Source: Candidatus Phycosocius spiralis (GTDB lineage: Bacteria > Pseudomonadota > Alphaproteobacteria > Caulobacterales > Aquidulcibacteraceae). From it: a stretch of 64,000 bases of DNA. This document shows positions 19,736 through 27,967 of this stretch, piece by piece. The stretch's first letter is position 1. Every line of letters begins with the position of its first letter. The notes beneath the pieces were generated by a model. The model had not been told where the DNA came from and ran no database searches. It was given only the letters and a program-made list of their open reading frames with translations. The position numbers and the translations under genes are program-made. The DNA is taken from contig NZ_BPFZ01000005.1 in the NCBI RefSeq assembly GCF_030158815.1, forward strand, positions 1-64,000, given 5' to 3'.

Positions 19736-20602
19736 ATGTCTGATTGGGTTTTAGGGGTTATTGGCGGATCAGGGCTTTATGATATTCCGGGCCTGAATGG
19801 GGTTTGGCGCGCAATTGAAAGCCCATGGGGGCAAGCATCTGACCAAATCTTTGATGGCGAACTTGACGGACAGCGTGTGGTCTTTTTGCCAAGGCACGGT
19901 CGTGGGCATGCAATCGCGCCTTCTGATATCAATGGGCGGGCCAATATCGACGTGCTTAAGCGGGCAGGGGTCACCGATGTCTTGTCCATATCGGCGGTGG
20001 GATCACTAAAGGCCGAACTGCCACCGGGTCACTTTGTTGTGGTTGATCAATACATCGACCGCACCTTTGCCCGTGCCAAAAGTTTTTTTGGTAAAGGCCT
20101 TGTCGCGCATGTTTCGGTTGCACACCCCACTTGTCCGCGTTTGCGTGCGCTTGCAGGCGAAGCCGCACGCCGAATTGGGGCGCAAGTCACCGAAGGTGGG
20201 ACATATGTTGTCATGGAGGGGCCACAATTTTCGACTTTGGCCGAAAGCCAGCTTTATCGCTCTTGGGGTTGTAGTGTGATCGGCATGACCAATATGCCAG
20301 AGGCCAAACTCGCCCGTGAAGCAGAGCTACCTTATGCTTCCATATGTATGGTCACCGATTATGATTGTTGGAATGAAGGTCATGGCGCGGTTGAAGTGTC
20401 GGCCATTATAGAAGTTATGCACGCCAACTCAGCCAAGGCAAAGCATTTAGTTGCAGAGCTTGCTAGGGCTATAAAGACTATCCCGCGTACGCCATCCCCG
20501 ATTGATACCTGTTTGGATTTTGCAGTGATTACAGAGCCAGAAGCGCGTGACTTGGAGCTTGTTAAAAAACTGTCAGCCATTGCTGGGCGGGTATTAAACT
20601 AG
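19736..20602 (+). CDS. mtnP: S-methyl-5'-thioadenosine phosphorylase
   Basis: A 288-residue enzyme that splits methylthioadenosine into adenine and methylthioribose 1-phosphate in methionine salvage. It has the family's GVIGGSGLYDIPG start, FLPRHGRGH phosphate loop, NGRANI, EGPQFSTLAES and the GMTNMPEAKLAREAELPYA substrate site with VTDYDCW. Complete. Start at 19736 has TAGGT upstream and lies 7 nt after the preceding stop. MTAP rather than general purine phosphorylase is favoured by the VTDYDCW segment. Confidence 0.92.
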   Translation: MSDWVLGVIGGSGLYDIPGLNGVWRAIESPWGQASDQIFDGELDGQRVVFLPRHGRGHAIAPSDINGRANIDVLKRAGVTDVLSISAVGSLKAELPPGHFVVVDQYIDRTFARAKSFFGKGLVAHVSVAHPTCPRLRALAGEAARRIGAQVTEGGTYVVMEGPQFSTLAESQLYRSWGCSVIGMTNMPEAKLAREAELPYASICMVTDYDCWNEGHGAVEVSAIIEVMHANSAKAKHLVAELARAIKTIPRTPSPIDTCLDFAVITEPEARDLELVKKLSAIAGRVLN

Positions 20603-20622
20603 GCCGGGAACACGTGTTGCAC

Positions 20623-21399
20623 CTATCCCCGTAAAGCACTTTCCAGCCGCTCTTGCGTCACCGGATAGCCCAAGTCGTCCCTGATTTTGAGAACGCCATC
20701 TTCAATGATCGGCTGCACAATGCCTTGTGGGCGGGCGGCTGCATCGGTGAGTGCCCGGTCAGTCGTGGGAGAAAGTGCTAAAAGCTCAAGATTACGTACA
20801 GTTGGAAAAATGATCTTGCGCTTACCTTCAGCCAATTCCTGTAAGGCTGCCTTTGGCTTAATCCAAAGAAGTTCAACAGCTTCAGTTCCGTCTTGGCAGC
20901 CTATTTGGTCGGCAGGCACGCGGGCTAGATAAAAACGGGTATCAAAACGTTTATGAAGCGCGGGCGGGGGGATCCAGCGTGCAAAAGGGGTGAGATTGTT
21001 GCCCGTCAGCCTTAAGCCTTGGTCGCGAACCAAGGGCAAAAATAAGCTCGCATCGCGGTCAATTTTGTGGCGCATCAGCTTTAAGTCTTGCACCTTGGGG
21101 CCGATCAAAGCGCCATCTAAGTGCGCCAATAAAACGCCGGTCTCCTCAAACGTCTCGCGGATAGCAGCGATGCGGGCTGCCCGCTCATCTGGGGATAAGC
21201 CATCCAATCCGTCGGCATGATCTAACCAGCCTTCCTCAAAATCTGCCACTTCTACCTTGCCCCCGGGCCACACCAATGCTCCGCCCGCAAAACCGATATT
21301 GGCGTGACGCTCCACCATCAACACTTCCAAGCCATCTGCGACATCGCGCACCAAAAGTAAGGTTGATGCCGGATATAAAGGATCTTGAGCCCCGGTCAT
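20623..21399 (-). CDS. Nudix hydrolase
   Basis: A 258-residue hydrolase of nucleoside-diphosphate-type substrates. The Nudix box is GGKVEVADFEEGW... AIRETFEETGVLL, with a long insertion after the first Gly-Glu part, as in the NUDT7/NUDT19-like group that cleaves CoA esters. The core pattern REtfEETG is intact. Its ATG overlaps the thrB stop in a TAATG junction (21399), so translation is probably coupled to thrB. Substrate not determined. Confidence 0.88.
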   Translation of the reverse strand: MTGAQDPLYPASTLLLVRDVADGLEVLMVERHANIGFAGGALVWPGGKVEVADFEEGWLDHADGLDGLSPDERAARIAAIRETFEETGVLLAHLDGALIGPKVQDLKLMRHKIDRDASLFLPLVRDQGLRLTGNNLTPFARWIPPPALHKRFDTRFYLARVPADQIGCQDGTEAVELLWIKPKAALQELAEGKRKIIFPTVRNLELLALSPTTDRALTDAAARPQGIVQPIIEDGVLKIRDDLGYPVTQERLESALRG

Positions 21400-22367
21400 T
21401 ATTCTGGTGCGCCATAATCAGCGGCACTGCGCGCATTGCGATGGAACGCCAGTCTAGCTGCATAATCGCGTGGGTCTTTTTTGCGCACCAATGCCCCGTC
21501 CATCGGTGTCACCCAATCCACCAGACGGGTCAAAAAGAAGCGTAATGCCGCTCCGCGCGCCAAGAGGGGTAAAGCGTTGCGCTCAGACTGGCTCAAGGGG
21601 CGAACGGTTTCATAGCCCATGATCAAGGCACGCCCTTTAACTAAGTCAAACTCGCGCCCATTGGCTTCAAAACACCAAGCATTGAGCATCACCGCCAAAT
21701 CGTAGGCTAAGAAGTCTTCACAAGCGAAATAAAAGTCGATCAGTCCGTTAACGCGATCACCTAAGAATAAGACATTGTCGGGGAATAGATCAGCATGAAT
21801 GATTCCACGCGGCAAATCCCTAGGCCAATTGGCCGCAAACTCTTTCAAGTCCTGATCAATAGAAGGGGCAATACCGGGCTCCAAGTCTTCGGAATGAGCC
21901 GCCCGCCCGGCCCATAATTCCGACCAATTGTGTGGCCCTAAATCATTGGGGCGCTTTTGTGGGTAGTCTGCCAAAGCAAGATGAAGCTGTGCCAAGGCGG
22001 CGCCCGCCGCGCGGGTTTGCGATGAGGGTGGGTGTTGGGAAGAAACTCCGTCCAGGAAAGTGCATAAAGATGTCGGTTTCCCCCGGATCATTTGAACCAT
22101 TTCCCCATCTTGGGTCCGGATAGGCCGTGCCGCAGGCAAACCAGCATTCGCCGCAGTCTCAGTCAGGCCCAAGTAAAAAGGCAAGTCGTCTAACACCACA
22201 GACTTCTCATAAATCGTCAATATGAAGCGGCCTTGACGGACTTCAATCAGAAAATTAGAGTTTTGAATCCCCTCAGCAATGCCCTTGAAATTACGTAACC
22301 CATCAAGGCCCCATGCATTCAATAAAGTGGCAAGTTCTTCATCAGTGGGTTCAGTATAAACAGCCAT
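21399..22367 (-). CDS. thrB: Homoserine kinase, APH-fold type
   Basis: A 322-residue kinase for the threonine pathway. It belongs to the alphaproteobacterial aminoglycoside-phosphotransferase-like ThrB, not the GHMP type: MAVYTEPTDEELATLLNAWG start, GIAEGIQNSNFLIEV nucleotide loop, catalytic IIHADLFPDNVLF (about residue 196) and metal-binding LIDFYFACEDFLAYDLA (about 217). Complete. It is the middle gene of a three-gene minus-strand operon: Smr-like protein, thrB (6-nt gap), Nudix (TAATG). Confidence 0.92.
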   Translation of the reverse strand: MAVYTEPTDEELATLLNAWGLDGLRNFKGIAEGIQNSNFLIEVRQGRFILTIYEKSVVLDDLPFYLGLTETAANAGLPAARPIRTQDGEMVQMIRGKPTSLCTFLDGVSSQHPPSSQTRAAGAALAQLHLALADYPQKRPNDLGPHNWSELWAGRAAHSEDLEPGIAPSIDQDLKEFAANWPRDLPRGIIHADLFPDNVLFLGDRVNGLIDFYFACEDFLAYDLAVMLNAWCFEANGREFDLVKGRALIMGYETVRPLSQSERNALPLLARGAALRFFLTRLVDWVTPMDGALVRKKDPRDYAARLAFHRNARSAADYGAPE

Positions 22368-22373
22368 ATTCAG

Positions 22374-22688
22374 CTATCGCACCTTTGACGCCAGTCTGAC
22401 AATCCAGCCTCCAGCCTGTACAGGCATAGCGCGTTTCGCATTTCCCACACGGATAGCGTCGCGCAGCAGACGACCCACCGGCTGAAACAAGGGTTGCGGG
22501 GTCTCTCCTGTTGGCGGGTCAAATCGAAACCAAAGTCGCTTCTCTTCCGCCCCTTGATGGGCAAACAAGGCAGCCTCAACCAGAGCCAGCGCTTCCATCA
22601 CGCCTTTACCGTTTAGATCAATCATATGGGCGACATCGATATTTTGGGTGGTTAGGGCGCTTGCATCTTCAGTTTCAAAAAAAGGCAC
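22374..22688 (-). CDS. Small protein, possibly a divergent Smr domain
   Basis: A 104-residue protein. HMIDLNGKGVMEALALVEAAL resembles the LDLHG...EA opening of Smr (MutS2 C-terminal) domains, and the end GGWIVRLA fits the G.G...V.L close, with a PVGRLLRDAI helix between. The His of LDLHG is Asn and the H/T-GkG loop is not clear, so nuclease activity is doubtful. I infer Smr ancestry, not function. The stop lies 6 nt before thrB, so it is co-transcribed with it. Confidence 0.55.
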   Translation of the reverse strand: MPFFETEDASALTTQNIDVAHMIDLNGKGVMEALALVEAALFAHQGAEEKRLWFRFDPPTGETPQPLFQPVGRLLRDAIRVGNAKRAMPVQAGGWIVRLASKVR

Positions 22689-22913
22689 TGTTCCACCTCA
22701 AGCCAGAATTCATAACCAAAAAGTTAAGACCAAGTTGTACAATCAAGATATTGTTTACGCAAAAGGTAGCAAAATTCACTTTCTAGCAAGGTTTTAGGAA
22801 GATTCAGTTTACCATCTCCCCTCACAGTAGCATTCTGAGCGTTCAAGAGCTCAGGGCGTGTTTATAAATGATTGGTTCAGAATGTAGCCAACACGGGTAA
22901 AGGAAGAGTACAC

Positions 22914-23195
22914 ATGGCTTATGATATGAGCGATACTTCGCAGGTCAAAAGGACCACAGAAGCTGGGACCATGGATCCCAATGCCAATTTGTTTGCGCTG
23001 GGCCTTTCCTACGCAACAGGGGTTGGTGCCGATTTGGATTATGTTGAAGCGCACAAATGGTTTAACATTGCCGCCATGCGCGGCGATGATGAAGCTAAAC
23101 TTCGGCGTCAGGAATTGACTGCGATGATGACGCAATCACAAATCTCCGCGGCTCAACGTGCGGCACGTGAATGGTTGCAACGCACCGCCAACTAA
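22914..23195 (+). CDS. Sel1-repeat protein
   Basis: A 93-residue protein with one and a half Sel1-like helical repeats: ANLFALGLSYATGVGADLDYVEAHKWFNIAAMRGDDEAK matches A...LG..Y..G.GV..D...A..W...AA..G. Sel1 repeats mediate protein contacts, often in signalling or envelope processes. The start at 22914 has AAAGGAAG upstream. No signal peptide, so cytosolic. Stands alone before the tRNA gene. Confidence 0.8.
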   Translation: MAYDMSDTSQVKRTTEAGTMDPNANLFALGLSYATGVGADLDYVEAHKWFNIAAMRGDDEAKLRRQELTAMMTQSQISAAQRAAREWLQRTAN

Positions 23196-23357
23196 TTAGG
23201 CTTAGCCTACCCGTTGCGGCAGAACCTCTCGTGTCCAATAGGCCCGGTTTTCAGTCTTGATCAACGTAGCCCGATATTGCAAGAATCAGGGTGTGCAGCG
23301 CCACTGAACTCCTGCTCTTGCTCTGCGCCTATGCCTCAGGCTATCACTCCGCGGTGC

Positions 23358-23448
23358 GGAGACGTGGCCGAGAGGCTGAAGGCACTCGTTTGCTAAATGA
23401 GCGTGCTCCAAAAGGGCACCGAGGGTTCGAATCCCTCCGTCTCCGCCA
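23358..23448 (+). tRNA. tRNA-Ser (anticodon GCT)
   Basis: A 91-nt class II tRNA including encoded CCA (23446-23448). The acceptor stem pairs GGAGACG (23358-23364) with CGTCTCC (23438-23444). The anticodon loop is TTGCTAA within CTCGT/ATGAG. The long variable arm TGCTCC..GGGCACC is typical of serine tRNAs, and the T loop is GGTTCGAATCC. It decodes AGC/AGU. Confidence 0.97.
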
Positions 23449-23615
23449 TTATTTTCATATAGAAACAAGGTATTAACTGGATCAGAGTGTGACTATTGCC
23501 AATTAAGGAGCCAATTCTGGGCAAATTGAAGGCTTTCTAATTCAAAGAATTATCCAATTCTTCATGATTGTTGGCTCAAAATCACGTTGATTAATGCTGC
23601 TAGACAAACCTTGAT

Positions 23616-24728
23616 CTACACAGCACCATTTGTTGTTGTCCAGCGCCAAGTTGCGCCATCACTCCATGCAATGCCGCCGGGCGAGCCATCTATATGGATC
23701 AATGCCCCTTTCCCAGCAAAACCAGCATTAGGCAATGAGTTTTGAACATATGTGTTAAGTTTTATTGGGTTTGCTAATATGATACGCCCACCCGGCGATG
23801 CACTTATGTAGATTGAGTGATTAACCCCCGGAATATTATTACCTATTTCCATACGAAAACTAATATTTGTTGGATTTGTTAATCGATCAACGTCCCATGT
23901 AAAGCCTAAGCGAGGATATTGTGGTACATTGTTAACCACGATAGGCTTTGGTGTTAAATGCAAGCCGCGCCAAAACGCATCGACCCTATCGCTCTGGTAG
24001 CTGCCAAGGGGGCCAATCTCAAAGAATTCATCGTCGGACTTTGTTAAAGTAACTCTATCATTAATATGGTTTAGGATTAATGCGTTTATCAGTTTGAGTG
24101 TATTGCCGTCATATCCAATTGATAATCCTTCTTTCCATGCCCCGCCGGGGGTAGCCAGTTCAATTTTATACGTATCACTATCGACATAGCCTGATCGAAC
24201 CTTAGCTCCGTTGAGGGTTTCATGCAGGATCAACGAGCTTTTGTTGGCATTAAGCCTATTAAGACTTGCATATACCGAACCAGCATATGTGCCTGTTTCT
24301 CCTGCCTGAAGGCTTAATCCCCGACCAATGGCTTTTATTGACCAATCAGATGTATCCGACCCACCAATTGCCAACAGGCCTAGGCTGGTTCTCAGTGGAA
24401 CCCAGTCGTTGGACAAACGAAGTAGAACCAAATTTTCTTCCACAACGGTGAGTATTGTCCCAGCTGGGCAAATAACATATTGCCATACCCCAGCATCGAA
24501 TGTCGCAATTGATCCAATTGGAAAACCATTCCAAGCCCCCGTTCCCGCTGCGTTGAGCAGAAAACAATCACCATTCTCTGTGGAATTGGCTGGGGGTGAG
24601 CTGCGCCTTGATAACACACAAGCTCCCAATAAGGTGTCTATCTTTTTTAGGGCAGAATTGAGCGTTACATGTTTGTCAGCCTGACTTGCAACCAGCCACT
24701 CCATCTTTGTTCTTGGGGAAGTTTCCAT
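23616..24728 (-). CDS. DUF2793 phage-tail-type protein
   Basis: About 370 residues. The N-terminal 100 residues match DUF2793: ASQADKHVTLNSALKKID, PPANSTENGDCFLLNAAGTGAWNGFPIGSIA and GVWQYVICPAGT. This domain is found in tail-fibre-like proteins of prophages and gene transfer agents. The C-terminal part is beta-rich and ends GIAWSDGATWRWTTTNGAV, also seen in tail proteins. ATG 24728 is preferred; GTG 24737 is only 3 nt from the GGAG. No other phage gene is nearby. Composition is AT-richer than neighbours, and the adjacent tRNA is a usual phage integration site. Confidence 0.75.
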   Translation of the reverse strand: METSPRTKMEWLVASQADKHVTLNSALKKIDTLLGACVLSRRSSPPANSTENGDCFLLNAAGTGAWNGFPIGSIATFDAGVWQYVICPAGTILTVVEENLVLLRLSNDWVPLRTSLGLLAIGGSDTSDWSIKAIGRGLSLQAGETGTYAGSVYASLNRLNANKSSLILHETLNGAKVRSGYVDSDTYKIELATPGGAWKEGLSIGYDGNTLKLINALILNHINDRVTLTKSDDEFFEIGPLGSYQSDRVDAFWRGLHLTPKPIVVNNVPQYPRLGFTWDVDRLTNPTNISFRMEIGNNIPGVNHSIYISASPGGRIILANPIKLNTYVQNSLPNAGFAGKGALIHIDGSPGGIAWSDGATWRWTTTNGAV

Positions 24729-25221
24729 GTTAGTCACAGTCTCCTTTGCCTAGCTCTTCAGTTTAGCAAAGAGATGTCAGAAGGGGGATTAATGTTAGTC
24801 CTATCCCTGTAATAGTGGCGTGGCTCTAGGATGATTAATCCTTGGTTGCCTGAACGAATGATGGTGTTTAAGATCAGTTTGGCGCTCAAGCTTGGCTGGC
24901 TTAGTAAGATGGATGGCGGAAAAATCAGTCGCATAAGCCAAACTGATATCGTCTGGCGGCGCGATCGTAAAAGGAAAATCATTGCCAGCCCTGTCTGGTT
25001 AATGGCAATTCCTAGGCACCTTGTCCAAGTTGAGTGAAGTTTTGGGTCTAATCAAGCATCAATAATTGCATGACCCACTCATGATGAGTGGAAGAAGTAT
25101 TTTGGGTTAGATCCAAACAGATACCCCATTAAGGTAAGTTTCTAGAAATGAAAGCATCTGTCATCATCATTGCATCCTTGCTTGGGATACTCAATATGAG
25201 CTAACAGGAAAGGGAGTAGAC
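24729..25221. other. Intergenic region with a 17-nt perfect palindrome
   Basis: No gene is visible. The right part holds CCACTCAT-G-ATGAGTGG (25075-25091), about 130 nt upstream of the PEBP gene. Confidence 0.5.
25075..25091. promoter_or_regulatory. Possible operator palindrome
   Basis: CCACTCAT and ATGAGTGG are perfect reverse complements around one G. It lies 130 nt upstream of the PEBP start at 25222. It is too short for a stable terminator and has no U tract, so a dimeric-regulator site is the simplest reading. Confidence 0.35.
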
Positions 25222-25773
25222 ATGCTTTTGAAACACATCTCCATAGTTACAACATTTGCCGTCGCTGCTGTTGCCAGCTCCGCTTGGGCAGAAGAGTTTA
25301 GGCTCTCAAGCACTTCCATTGCCGAAGGGGCAAAACTTAGCCCAACTCAAGTCTTTGAGGGATTTGGCTGCCATGGTGGCAATCAGTCGCCGCAATTGAC
25401 GTGGACGAACGCACCTGTGGGAACCAAAAGTTATGCCATAACCGCTTATGACCCTGATGCGCCAACGGGTTCGGGTTGGTGGCATTGGAATGTTGTGAAC
25501 ATTCCGGCCAGTGTGACAGAACTACCGACTGACGCCAGCAGAAAGGGCGCGTTGCCGAAAGGCGCGATGGAAATCCGCAACGACTATGGCGTGTCTGGGT
25601 TCGGCGGTGCATGCCCCCCACCGGGCGAAATGCACCGCTATATCTTCACCGTACACGCGCTTGGCATTGACAAGCTCGATCTACCTAAGGAGGCAAGCAA
25701 TGCTTTGGCTGGCTTTATGATCCGCGCGAACTCAATCGGCAAGGCCAGCATTACCGCCGTCTATAACCGCTAA
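25222..25773 (+). CDS. YbhB/YbcL-type PEBP family protein, exported
   Basis: A 183-residue protein of the phosphatidylethanolamine-binding (Raf-kinase-inhibitor-like) family. A signal peptide (TTFAVAAVASSAWA) precedes EEFRLSSTSIAEGAKL, GGNQSPQLTWTNAPVGTKSY, the ligand-site DPDAPTGSGWWHWNVVNIP and GYGGxCPPPGEMHRYIF-like segment (FGGACPPPGEMHRY). All hallmark regions are present. Periplasmic location is predicted. AAAGGGAG precedes the start. Physiological ligand is unknown. Confidence 0.9.
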   Translation: MLLKHISIVTTFAVAAVASSAWAEEFRLSSTSIAEGAKLSPTQVFEGFGCHGGNQSPQLTWTNAPVGTKSYAITAYDPDAPTGSGWWHWNVVNIPASVTELPTDASRKGALPKGAMEIRNDYGVSGFGGACPPPGEMHRYIFTVHALGIDKLDLPKEASNALAGFMIRANSIGKASITAVYNR

Positions 25774-25803
25774 ACAAATTGAAGAACATTAACTACAGCT
25801 TGT

Positions 25804-25832
25804 GCGGTGCATTCTTGCATTGAATGCACCGC
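25804..25832. terminator. Hairpin after the PEBP gene
   Basis: GCGGTGCATTC (25804-25814) pairs perfectly with GAATGCACCGC (25822-25832) around a 7-nt loop, 30 nt after the PEBP stop. There is no U tract, so it may act as a transcript-stabilising hairpin rather than a strict intrinsic terminator. Confidence 0.6.
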
Positions 25833-26011
25833 CCTATTGCGAAGGCGCTAACCTTTTTGGCAAGGCCAAGCGAGCGTTGACTTGACGGTCTACCATTCTT
25901 TGGGTTCAATCAGAGACTGTAAGAGTTTAAGTTATGCGTTCTTAGGATCACTACAAATAGGGGGATAGAAGGAAGCGTTTAATAGTCTGGATCCTTGCGG
26001 CCCTAGCGTCT

Positions 26012-26650
26012 TTGTCGACGGTAAGTGTCGCTGCTGCCAAGTCATTTGTTGATTCGACGTTGGGCGATGTAAAGGCTGAGGAGCGAGTCGTTGTGCCAAA
26101 CCCACAGCCAGTCCAGCTGCTATTCCAGTTCAAGACGGCAGGCAACTTGAACGCACAGGCAACGAAATTTTTGAAAGAGCAAGTCTCAGCCCAAATCCGC
26201 ACGAGCGGGGCTTTCTCTGAAGTCTCCGAAGCGCCCGTGAACGGTGGGGCGGTTATGCAGGTCTCGATCGACAATCTGATCGCGCAAGGGGCTGTCGGCC
26301 AAGGAATTAGCGCAGGGCTGACCTTTGGTCTGGCTGGTCAATTGGTGGCAGACAATTACGAAGCCAAACTTGAATATGTTTCAGGGCCTACCGCCACAGC
26401 TGTAACCACCACAACTCGGCACCGGCTTTTGACGGTTATCGGCCTTCATGCGGACCCCGAGAATGCTGTTCGGGTTCGAAATGCTAACGAAGGGATCAAA
26501 ATGATCGTGCGCCAGATTCTCGACCGATTAGTAACAGACCTGACCCGGGATCCGAGGTTCGGCGCGTCTGCTCCAGCTGCGCCCTCAAGTGATCCAGCGC
26601 CGCTGACGCCGGCAGAGACAACAGAACCTGCGCTCGCACCCGCAGAGTGA
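26012..26650 (+). CDS. Exported protein of unknown function with no normal start codon
   Basis: About 212 residues from the TTG at 26012. The frame clearly begins earlier: from 25961 it reads an RRKRLIVWILAALAS type signal peptide, just after an in-frame TAG (25958-25960), yet has no ATG, GTG or TTG before 26012. The best-placed codon is ATA at 25982, 6 nt after AAGGAAG (25969-25975). The mature part has LLFQFKTAGNLNAQATKFLKE, a Gly/Ala hydrophobic patch and an Ala/Pro-rich acidic tail. No family is named. It overlaps the start region of the next lipoprotein gene, so the two form an operon. Confidence 0.65.
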   Translation: MSTVSVAAAKSFVDSTLGDVKAEERVVVPNPQPVQLLFQFKTAGNLNAQATKFLKEQVSAQIRTSGAFSEVSEAPVNGGAVMQVSIDNLIAQGAVGQGISAGLTFGLAGQLVADNYEAKLEYVSGPTATAVTTTTRHRLLTVIGLHADPENAVRVRNANEGIKMIVRQILDRLVTDLTRDPRFGASAPAAPSSDPAPLTPAETTEPALAPAE

Positions 26651-26655
26651 TCAAA

Positions 26656-27219
26656 ATGAAAAGACTTCTAACTCAGGTGGCTCTAGTAGTGACGCTTGCG
26701 GTGGCAGGATGTGCTACGCCTGCAGCTCAACTGCCACCGACGCTTGATACTTTGCAGGCCTTTCGAACCGCGACTTTTCCATCGATGTCACTGGGAACAT
26801 TTGAACTGGCACCAGGCCTGCCACCAGGGATGGATCGTGGATTGATGGTTCGCGCTGAGTCCTTGCGGCCTCCAAACGGTCTCTCGTTTGCTCAGTTTCT
26901 CAAAGACACAATGGAAGTGGAAATGACAGCCGCGGGCCGATTCGACCCCGCGTCCTCAGTCGTGATCTCTGGCCAACTTACAGTCAGCGAAGTCACTACG
27001 ATGTCTACGCCAAATGGCGCACTGGGTGCCCGTTTTCGTGTGCACCGCAATGGTGTCGAAGTCTTTAACAAGGAATTGGTCGTGCGCGACAGCTGGGAGT
27101 TTCAATTCATCGGCGCAATTGCGATACCCGAGGCGCAAGCGCGCTATACCGCACTTTATTCCAAGTTGGTGCGATCTTTAGTGAACGACGCGGATTTTCG
27201 ATTGGCTGTCTCTCCTTAA
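26656..27219 (+). CDS. Lipoprotein of unknown function
   Basis: A 187-residue protein with a lipoprotein signal (VALVVTLAVAGC, Cys about residue 19). The mature part includes LSFAQFLKDTMEVEMTAAGRFD, VISGQLTVSEV and FNKELVVRDSWEF. Its layout resembles small outer-membrane lipoproteins with a YajG- or LptE-like beta/alpha fold, but I cannot assign a family. ATG 26656 is preferred to the GTG at 26647 that overlaps the previous stop. It shares an operon with the exported protein upstream; the two may act together in the envelope. Confidence 0.75.
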   Translation: MKRLLTQVALVVTLAVAGCATPAAQLPPTLDTLQAFRTATFPSMSLGTFELAPGLPPGMDRGLMVRAESLRPPNGLSFAQFLKDTMEVEMTAAGRFDPASSVVISGQLTVSEVTTMSTPNGALGARFRVHRNGVEVFNKELVVRDSWEFQFIGAIAIPEAQARYTALYSKLVRSLVNDADFRLAVSP

Positions 27220-27263
27220 TAGAAGGAACTACGCGCCCTCGTCGTTCGTAAGGCCCATCGGCC

Positions 27264-27404
27264 ATTCAAGTTAGGAGCACATACCTCTCGTGGGTATTGT
27301 GAAGGTACTGATGGTTGGCCTGTGGGCTCCAAGCAGGGAGTCTGCACTTGAAAGTGTCCACAGACCCGTGCCCCATGCACAAGCTCACCGCCTCCGCTTG
27401 GAAC
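27264..27404 (+). ncRNA. Structured RNA candidate, 6S-like
   Basis: The 240-nt gap between two genes contains a foldable RNA. A closing stem pairs 27264-27278 (TTCAAG..AGGAGC) with 27390-27404 (GCCTCCGCTTGGAA). A loose central bubble contains a small hairpin ATACC/GGGTAT (27281-27296). The apical stem CTGTGG/CCACAG (27320-27325, 27358-27363) carries two hairpins, CTCC-AAGCA-GGAG and CACT-TGAA-AGTG. Length near 140 nt and the rod-with-bubble layout fit 6S RNA, the RNA polymerase-binding regulator. The usual neighbours (zapA, a formyl-THF cyclo-ligase) are absent, so this is provisional. Confidence 0.45.
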
Positions 27405-27457
27405 CCAAACACCCCCCAAGCGTTTGATTGGTTCCCCCAGATTGATTGGAACCCATC

Positions 27458-27814
27458 ATGACTGAAGAGAATATAGATGAAATTGTCTAACAGACCGATG
27501 CGCTCCGGATTTCCAGCACTAAGGTTGTAGGTGTGGGCGTTTATCGGCCGTCGGGTGAGCGGATTGGTACGATCAAGCATAGCATGATCAATAAGCGCAC
27601 TGGCCAAGTAGCTTATGCTGTGATGAATTTCGGCGGCTTCATGGGCATGGGCGAGGATGGTTATCTGATTGCTTGGAGTCTTTTGACCTTTCGCGAATTG
27701 CCAGATGGCTATGTTGTTGACCTATTAGATAAAGGATTGGCCAATGGCCCTGATCACACACTAGACCTATCGGATGCTAAAGTGCACACATGGTCCGATG
27801 GCGCGGCGAGTTAG
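27458..27814 (+). pseudogene. PRC-barrel protein gene with an early in-frame TAA
   Basis: The ATG at 27458 starts MTEENIDEIV and meets TAA at 27488-27490. The same frame then continues without interruption for 107 codons: QTDALRISSTKVVGVGVYRP, then SGERIGTIKHSMINKRTGQV, NFGGFMGMGEDG, to TAG 27812-27814. The last hundred codons are a full PRC-barrel domain (beta-barrel found in photosystem and ribosome-maturation proteins). Either the gene is a recent pseudogene, or translation restarts at the GTG at 27533 and yields an intact 93-residue domain. Paired with the broken gene at 27824. Confidence 0.65.
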
Positions 27815-27823
27815 GGGGCGAAC

Positions 27824-27967
27824 ATGGGCGAAGAACCCCCTATTGTCAAAACGGGCGACGAAGCGCGTTAAGGTGTTCGCGTTAAAGGCATGACCATTGT
27901 TTAGGCCTTGTCCCTGCTTGCTGCCATCGTTTTGGTTGCCGTCATTGCCATGCTGGCTGCACCCTAA
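27824..27967 (+). pseudogene. Small membrane protein gene with two in-frame stops
   Basis: AGGGGGC precedes the ATG at 27824. The frame reads MGEEPPIVKTGDEAR, TAA (27869-27871), GVRVKGMTIV, TAG (27902-27904), ALSLLAAIVLVAVIAMLAAP, TAA (27965-27967). The DEAR-x-GV pattern followed by one membrane helix is that of short alphaproteobacterial membrane proteins where x is Gln. Both internal stops are therefore one C-to-T change from a Gln codon. It is 9 nt after the PRC-barrel stop. Confidence 0.6.
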
